Assembly: GCA_963966275.1 (NCBI GenBank)
Contig: CAWZYQ010000126.1
Coordinates: 1-12,014, forward strand
Direction: 5' to 3'
Length of the DNA stretch: 12,014 nt
Source of the DNA: UBA10427 sp003500135
GTDB lineage: Bacteria > Bacteroidota > Bacteroidia > Cytophagales > Cyclobacteriaceae
A program made the translations under genes and the position numbers. Positions 7,880 to 12,014 of this stretch are shown in pieces (position 1 is the first letter of the stretch; every line of letters begins with the position of its first letter). The notes beneath the pieces are model-generated. The model searched no databases and was not told the DNA's origin. It was given only the letters and a program-made list of their open reading frames with translations.

Positions 7880-10111
7880 TTATTTTTTCGGGCCATTTTT
7901 GGCAAATACCTGTGCTATTTCCCTCAGTTCCATCCACCACTGTTCTTTTGGGCGTTTGATTTTGAGGTCCATTACCTTTTTAAGGTCTTCAATATTCCGG
8001 TACAGTACGTGTCCGCCCTGAAGTCCAATAGTCACACTTTCATTTTTTTGTTTACCGGCTTTTTTACATAAAAACTCCATGGCCTTTGTAGAAAGTCGTG
8101 TGCCTATGGCCCTGTCAAAAGGGCTTGGATTACCTCCTTGTTGTAAATGGCCCAGAATGGATTGCCTTACATCAAATACATCACCCCCATCTTCCTCATA
8201 CAAGGCTGAAATAAATGGGGTAGTATAAATTTTATTGGCATATTCATTTCTGATGACCAGTCCGAGTCGTTTTCCTTCCCTAAATCCATTTACCAGATTA
8301 TCAACATCATTTTGCAAGTCTTTCAATGTTACACCCTCTTCGTGCAAATATACCCTTTCAGCACCTGTGGCCAATCCACTCATAAGAGCTAAATAACCAC
8401 AATAGCGCCCCATGACTTCTACCACGAAAGCACGGTTTGAGGCTACTGCGGATTCCTTGATTTTATCAACAGCATCTACAATATTATTTAAAGCCGAGTC
8501 AGCGCCCACACTGAAATCAGTACCAGGCAAGTTGTTATTGATACTTGCTGGAAGACAAACGGTAGGGATATCAAAAGCAGGGAATTCTTCTCTTTTTTGA
8601 TACAAATTATATGCGCCCTCGTATCCGGTATAGCCTCCTATAATGAGCAGTGCATTTATATTATATTTTTCAAGTGTCTTGGCGATGTTGTAAAAATCTT
8701 TGTAGTCCGGGGTTTTACGGTTGGTACCAAGTACAGAACCGCCCTGTGAGGTCCACTCTTCCACTTCACCCCAGGTCATTTCGTGTACGCTGCCCTGTAT
8801 AAGCCCTTCAAATGAGTTTCGGACCCCGAAGATTTTATGTCCTTTATCGAGGCCAACACGAACAGCTGTTCGAACCGCGATATTCATTCCCGGACTTGGT
8901 CCACTGGCGTTCATAACCATAATATTTAAAGGTTCAAAACTCCTGGACTCAGGTGGGTGGGGATAAGTTTGTCTTAGGGTATTGAAGGTAACCAATGCAT
9001 CGCGAAAGCTGCCGCCACGCAGATCAATGGCCTGCTCATAGTCACCTTTTTCGATACATTCATAAATGTGATGGGTCTTTTTAACTGCGTCCATCATCGG
9101 AATGGCGGCAACTTTGTTCTTGCGCATGCCTATAATGATCGATTCTTTATTTGCTGAATCATTAATCAATTCCTCAATGGCAGCGTGGCCCAGTACGGTA
9201 CTCATGTAGCGGTCAAAAGCGCTGGGGGCGCCTCCGCGCTGTACGTGACCTAATATTGTCACCCGTGCATCTTCTCCGATTCGTTCAGTAAGAATATTCT
9301 TTACATATTCACTTGTGATGGCATTTCCGGACTGATCTCTTGCCCCTTCAGCAACAATGATCAGGCTTTTATTTTTTCCGGTCTTTCGGGATGCTGCAAC
9401 TGATTCACACATGTCTTCTTCCCACTTACCAGCCTCTGGTGGCATTTCAGGAATAAGAATGTAGTCTGCTCCACTACCAATGGCGCTCATAAGCGCAAGA
9501 TAACCGCAGTTGCGGCCCATTACTTCCACAACAAATGTACGCTGATGGCTGGCTGCCGTTGAACTTATGGAGTCCAACGCATCACTGATCCTCCTCAAAG
9601 CTGTATCGGCGCCAATGGTCATATCTGTGCCCGACAAATCATTGTCGATTGACCCGACTAATCCAACAATTCTCAATATAGGATGCCTCTTGGCTTCCTC
9701 TTTGGTTATCTCCCCATTCTTTTCTAACTCCTTGAGAAGAGAAGGCCATTCTTCACGAAAAAGATTGGCACCGGTTAAGCTTCCGTCACCACCGATAACA
9801 ACAAGGTTATCAATACCTCTCTTAACGAGGTGTTTGGCTCCAATAAGCCTGCCTTCCCTTTGCCGGAACTCCGGACAACGCGCAGTACCAATTTCGGTAC
9901 CACCTTTATGCAAAATACCACCTACTGAATCCCAGTTCATTTTTCGGATCATTTCACCGCCTTTGACGATACCTTTATAACCCTGATAGATGGCGTAGAC
10001 TTCTACTTTTTTATCCAGAGCGGAGCGTACTACTGCTCTTACGGCAGCATTCATTCCGGGCGCATCGCCCCCGCTGGTCATCACTGCTATACAATTGATC
10101 TTATTGGCCAT
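7880..10111 (-). CDS. pfkA: 6-phosphofructokinase, tandem two-domain (eukaryotic-like) form
   Basis: This enzyme phosphorylates fructose-6-phosphate to fructose-1,6-bisphosphate with ATP, the committed step of glycolysis. At 743 residues it is about twice the usual bacterial 320 and consists of two PFK domains. The N-half (about 5-385) keeps the active-site motifs: GGDAPGMN 14-21, GGDGS 107-111, SIDND 154-158 with catalytic Asp156, MGR 198-200 and HVQRGG 289-294. The C-half (about 394-735) keeps the fold (MGRYCGYLALMS at 568-579) but has lost catalysis. GGDGS has become GGYTG (492-496), SIDND has become SINNN (523-527), and GGDAPGMN has become SGPSPGMN (403-410). This mirrors fungal and animal enzymes, where the C-half is regulatory. 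Effectors cannot be predicted. It starts at ATG 10111 without a Shine-Dalgarno site. A TAACTTTG element lies upstream and a terminator downstream. Confidence 0.93.
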   Translation of the reverse strand: MANKINCIAVMTSGGDAPGMNAAVRAVVRSALDKKVEVYAIYQGYKGIVKGGEMIRKMNWDSVGGILHKGGTEIGTARCPEFRQREGRLIGAKHLVKRGIDNLVVIGGDGSLTGANLFREEWPSLLKELEKNGEITKEEAKRHPILRIVGLVGSIDNDLSGTDMTIGADTALRRISDALDSISSTAASHQRTFVVEVMGRNCGYLALMSAIGSGADYILIPEMPPEAGKWEEDMCESVAASRKTGKNKSLIIVAEGARDQSGNAITSEYVKNILTERIGEDARVTILGHVQRGGAPSAFDRYMSTVLGHAAIEELINDSANKESIIIGMRKNKVAAIPMMDAVKKTHHIYECIEKGDYEQAIDLRGGSFRDALVTFNTLRQTYPHPPESRSFEPLNIMVMNASGPSPGMNIAVRTAVRVGLDKGHKIFGVRNSFEGLIQGSVHEMTWGEVEEWTSQGGSVLGTNRKTPDYKDFYNIAKTLEKYNINALLIIGGYTGYEGAYNLYQKREEFPAFDIPTVCLPASINNNLPGTDFSVGADSALNNIVDAVDKIKESAVASNRAFVVEVMGRYCGYLALMSGLATGAERVYLHEEGVTLKDLQNDVDNLVNGFREGKRLGLVIRNEYANKIYTTPFISALYEEDGGDVFDVRQSILGHLQQGGNPSPFDRAIGTRLSTKAMEFLCKKAGKQKNESVTIGLQGGHVLYRNIEDLKKVMDLKIKRPKEQWWMELREIAQVFAKNGPKK

Positions 10112-10169
10112 TTGAATATCTGCTAATTTTTATTTTTTGCTTAAAGCTTGCTGAGGTTTTATTGTATCG

Positions 10170-10177
10170 CAAAGTTA
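10170..10177 (-). promoter_or_regulatory. Probable -7 element of the phosphofructokinase promoter
   Basis: On the minus strand the sequence reads TAACTTTG, an exact match to TAnnTTTG. No TTTG stands 19-21 bases further upstream, so the -33 part is weak. Transcription would begin near 10166 with a leader of about 55 nt before ATG 10111. Confidence 0.45.
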
Positions 10178-10208
10178 ACCATAATATCAAAATGAAGAAG
10201 TAATTCAT

Positions 10209-10225
10209 TTTAAATTGAATTTAAA
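10209..10225. repeat. AT-rich inverted repeat TTTAAAT-TGA-ATTTAAA
   Basis: Two perfect 7-base arms (10209-10215 and 10219-10225) are separated by TGA. It could be a regulator site upstream of the phosphofructokinase promoter. Because the region is very AT-rich, chance is also a reasonable explanation. Confidence 0.3.
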
Positions 10226-10232
10226 GATGACA

Positions 10233-10258
10233 ATGATCAATAATTTTGAGTTGATCAT
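10233..10258. repeat. Inverted repeat ATGATCAA-N10-TTGATCAT, possible operator
   Basis: Perfect 8-base arms at 10233-10240 and 10251-10258 are separated by 10 bases, so the half-sites are 18 bp apart. That spacing suits a dimeric regulator. It lies about 55 bp upstream of the phosphofructokinase -7 element and could be an activator site for it. No T-run follows, so it is not a terminator. Confidence 0.4.
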
Positions 10259-10367
10259 ATTTTTTCACCATTCTACTTCCAATAATTTTAAACCTCCTTA
10301 ATAAACGGTTTTATGTATTAATAATCCGCTAAGGAACTATGGTTTTAAGGTGTGATAAGTACATTTC

Positions 10368-10380
10368 TGCAAACGTTTGA
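10368..10380. promoter_or_regulatory. LacI-family-like operator, distal copy
   Basis: TGCAAACGTTTGA contains the near-palindrome CAAACGTTTG with a central CG. This is the characteristic core of LacI/PurR/CcpA-family operators. A second copy starts 41 bp downstream. The two sites are therefore about four helical turns apart and on the same face of the DNA. The DNA between contains phased A-tracts (A6 from 10380, A7 from 10390) that would favour bending. Confidence 0.55.
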
Positions 10381-10408
10381 AAAAATTTTAAAAAAAGTTT
10401 CTTCTTTA

Positions 10409-10421
10409 TGCAAACGTTTTC
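10409..10421. promoter_or_regulatory. LacI-family-like operator, proximal copy
   Basis: TGCAAACGTTTTC repeats the distal site over 11 of 11 bases (TGCAAACGTTT). Its right half departs from perfect symmetry. It occupies the place where a -33 element would stand relative to the TATATTTG element at 10433, a typical position for a regulator that blocks or replaces -33 contacts. Confidence 0.55.
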
Positions 10422-10432
10422 GAAAGGTTTTA

Positions 10433-10440
10433 TATATTTG
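10433..10440 (+). promoter_or_regulatory. -7 promoter element facing right
   Basis: TATATTTG matches TAnnTTTG exactly. No TTTG is found at the expected -33 position, which is occupied by the proximal operator-like site, so the promoter may depend on a regulator. A palindrome TTGCTTT-CAC-AAAGCAA (10438-10454) overlaps the predicted start near 10444 and could be a further operator. Confidence 0.5.
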
Positions 10441-10443
10441 CTT

Positions 10444-10518
10444 TCACAAAGCAACATCGGATTAAGAGGTTTTACTTTACAGTCCTAAAATCGCCCTACC
10501 CCCTGGGGCGATTTTTTT
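10444..10518 (+). ncRNA. Predicted small non-coding RNA, about 75 nt
   Basis: The predicted transcript begins about 4 bases after the TATATTTG element and ends at the terminator at 10487-10518. The interval contains no ATG, GTG or TTG, so it cannot encode a protein by standard starts. It would have about 43 nt of mostly unpaired 5' sequence and then a 10-bp hairpin with the C-rich loop TACCCCCTG. Such a loop could pair with G-rich targets. No gene lies to the right on the plus strand within the window, so this is not the leader of a visible gene. It could be the remains of a leader whose operon was lost. No known RNA family is recognised and expression is unproven. Confidence 0.4.
10487..10518. 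terminator. Bidirectional intrinsic terminator
   Basis: AAAATCGCCC (10487-10496) pairs with GGGCGATTTT (10506-10515) around the 9-base loop TACCCCCTG. Seven T (10512-10518) follow on the plus strand. Read on the minus strand the same stem is followed by TTTT and ends the sensor gene, whose stop codon (10517-10519) overlaps it. The T-run is better in the plus direction, which suggests it truly serves a rightward transcript. Confidence 0.85.
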
Positions 10519-12014
10519 ATTTTACCTTTTCTGACAGCTTAACTTTCAGGTCATTCCTTTCCTTGGTAAGGCTATCAATCTTCTCATGCAGCTCCTGCTC
10601 CCTCCGCGTGAAATCTTCCTGAGTGGCCTCCATCTCTTCCATATTCTGACGGAGCTCTTCTTCCTGTGCCTTAAGTTCCTCAGATTGCGACTGTGACTGT
10701 TCAAGTAATTCTTTGGTGCGGTTACTCACCTGAAGGGTATACAATGTAGAAGTAACCATTTCCGCCAATTGCTCAACAAAACCAACTTCGTGATCCTGAA
10801 AACCATTGAATGAGATCACCTCTATTACTCCCAGTGCAATTTCATCCTGCTTAAGAGGAACAAGCAGTAGGTGGCGTGGATGCGATTCACCTAAACCAGA
10901 GCCTACCTTGGTATATTCATCAGGAAGATTTTGGATATAATTGGCCTCCCCTTCAGTATAACATGCTCCGATCAGACCTTCATCTGTTTCAAATCGCTTT
11001 TGCGTGAGTTTTGCCTGATCATAAGCATAGGTGGTTATCAGTTGTAGGTACTTGTCCTGGGGGTCATCTTCATTCAACATCGTAATACTGCCTTGATGGG
11101 CATTGAGAAACTTAATTAACCTGCCCAGCAAAGCTTCTGACAGGTTTTGCAAACTATCCTTATGTTTATTAATAATCCCCGAAAATTCTGCTAACCCTGC
11201 AGTTGTCCAGTTTTGAACCTTTTCCGCCTCATTTCGCCGCAAAATCTCTTGTTTCTGGGCCTCGAGCTCCTGCGTTTTTCCATCAATTGCCCTTTGCAAT
11301 AAGTCTTTGTCTTCTTTAAGTTGTTTTTCGCGCCATTTTATAAATGCATAAATTATGCCCGAAATGCCAACCACAATTACGGCATAAAACCAAATAGTTT
11401 TATGAAATGGTGGTGTTATGACAACTTCTATAGTCTTTGGTGTATCATTCCATATACCATCATAATTGGCTCCTTTAACTTTAAAGGTATAGGTGTCTGC
11501 ATCCAGATTTGTGTAACTTGCCAGTCTTTGATCCCCATCTACATAAATCCAGCCTTCATCAAAACCCTCCATCATATAGGCATATTTATTATCATCAGGA
11601 AATGCATAATGGAGCGCCGCGAACTCAAACGAAAACACATTTTCTTTGTGAGTAAGCTTCAAACTCACGGTTTCATTTATATTTTGGTGTAATACCACCT
11701 TTTTTCTGACCACTTCGCCTGGTTTTACCGACCGGTTAAATACGCGGAAATCAGTCAGCACAACCGGCGGTTCGTATTGATCGTCATTGATCTCATCTGG
11801 AAAAAATGCGTTAAAACCATTTATCCCTCCAAAAAACAACTCCCCTTCCTGACTTTTATATGACGATCCCCAGAAAAACTGATTGCTTTGCAAACCGTCG
11901 TTTACATCGTAATTTTTAAATGTTTTTTCTGAGGGGTTAAAATTGGACAAGCCGTCGTTGGCGCTCAACCACAGTGTACCATGTTTATCGGAAAGGATGG
12001 TGTAAATAACATTA
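10517..12014 (-). CDS. Reg_prop / Y_Y_Y membrane sensor with GAF and coiled coil, 5' end outside window
   Basis: The frame stays open to the right edge, so the N-terminus is missing; about 498 residues are visible. The first visible residues (NVIYTILSDKHGTLWLSANDGLSNF) form a two-component-regulator propeller repeat, followed by the last blade (ELFFGGINGFNAFFP). A Y_Y_Y domain covers about residues 125-195 (FAALHYAFPDDNKYAYMMEGFDEGW). One membrane helix follows at about 206-226 (TIWFYAVIVVGISGIIYAFI), then a coiled-coil linker, a GAF domain (about 300-435, with GLIGACYTEGEANYIQNLP) and a Glu/Gln-rich C-terminal coiled coil. Outside the membrane the propeller probably senses a glycan or other ligand, and the GAF part lies inside. 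There is no histidine kinase, SpoIIE phosphatase, GGDEF or AraC-type output. The stop and terminator are intact, so this is the natural end. Confidence 0.9.
   Translation of the reverse strand, partial: NVIYTILSDKHGTLWLSANDGLSNFNPSEKTFKNYDVNDGLQSNQFFWGSSYKSQEGELFFGGINGFNAFFPDEINDDQYEPPVVLTDFRVFNRSVKPGEVVRKKVVLHQNINETVSLKLTHKENVFSFEFAALHYAFPDDNKYAYMMEGFDEGWIYVDGDQRLASYTNLDADTYTFKVKGANYDGIWNDTPKTIEVVITPPFHKTIWFYAVIVVGISGIIYAFIKWREKQLKEDKDLLQRAIDGKTQELEAQKQEILRRNEAEKVQNWTTAGLAEFSGIINKHKDSLQNLSEALLGRLIKFLNAHQGSITMLNEDDPQDKYLQLITTYAYDQAKLTQKRFETDEGLIGACYTEGEANYIQNLPDEYTKVGSGLGESHPRHLLLVPLKQDEIALGVIEVISFNGFQDHEVGFVEQLAEMVTSTLYTLQVSNRTKELLEQSQSQSEELKAQEEELRQNMEEMEATQEDFTRREQELHEKIDSLTKERNDLKVKLSEKVK

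Noticed and set aside
9567..9980. 137-residue open frame on the plus strand inside phosphofructokinase
   Set aside because: It lies wholly antisense to a strongly conserved gene, has no promoter or family resemblance, and follows from codon composition of the real frame.
11321..11692. 123-residue open frame on the plus strand inside the sensor gene
   Set aside because: It is antisense to the Y_Y_Y and membrane-helix coding region and its residues have no domain-like pattern.
1..12014. Mobile element, prophage, CRISPR array or defence island
   Set aside because: No transposase, integrase, direct-repeat array, nuclease or toxin-like gene is visible. The genes are mainly housekeeping and sensory.

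Overview
The window looks like ordinary chromosome of a Bacteroidota bacterium, probably a Cytophagales-type organism. Three things suggest this. Coding regions mostly lack Shine-Dalgarno sites. Several genes are preceded by the phylum's promoter type (TTTG, about 20 bases, TAnnTTTG). The protein set is typical of the group: DUF1573 proteins, a Reg_prop/Y_Y_Y sensor with a GAF and coiled-coil tail, and a GH3 lipoprotein. I see no tRNA, rRNA, CRISPR array, insertion sequence, prophage or defence genes.

Layout, left to right. Positions 1-221 hold the last codons of a truncated gene, joined by an ATGA overlap to a 54-residue two-helix membrane protein (+). Next, on the minus strand, are a DinB-fold putative metalloprotein (228-779) and a secreted DUF1573 protein (855-1934) with a textbook Bacteroidota promoter. 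Tryptophanyl-tRNA synthetase (2188-3156, +) faces a small acidic protein of unknown function (3178-3618, -). Phosphoglucomutase (3816-5546, +) ends in a strong intrinsic terminator. A sodium/calcium antiporter gene (5724-6686, +) is broken by an in-frame TAA and has lost residues in both ion-binding motifs. It abuts the stop codon of a GH3, NagZ-like lipoprotein (6687-7814, -). A eukaryotic-type tandem phosphofructokinase follows (7880-10111, -). After a 405-bp non-coding stretch, a sensor protein runs off the right edge (10517-12014, -).

The central theme is sugar metabolism. Phosphoglucomutase connects glucose-1-P and glucose-6-P, phosphofructokinase commits hexose to glycolysis, and the GH3 enzyme releases terminal sugars such as GlcNAc from glycans or muropeptides. 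They are separate transcription units rather than one operon.

The least expected structure is in the non-coding stretch 10112-10516. Two LacI-type operator-like sites (TGCAAACGTTT) lie 41 bp apart with phased A-tracts between them. They sit just upstream of a perfect plus-strand TATATTTG promoter element. About 75 bases downstream is a 10-bp-stem terminator, with no start codon in between. This predicts a short regulated non-coding RNA, not previously known to me, whose terminator is shared with the convergent sensor gene. The tandem phosphofructokinase, the decayed antiporter and the sensor with no recognisable output domain are the other points worth attention.
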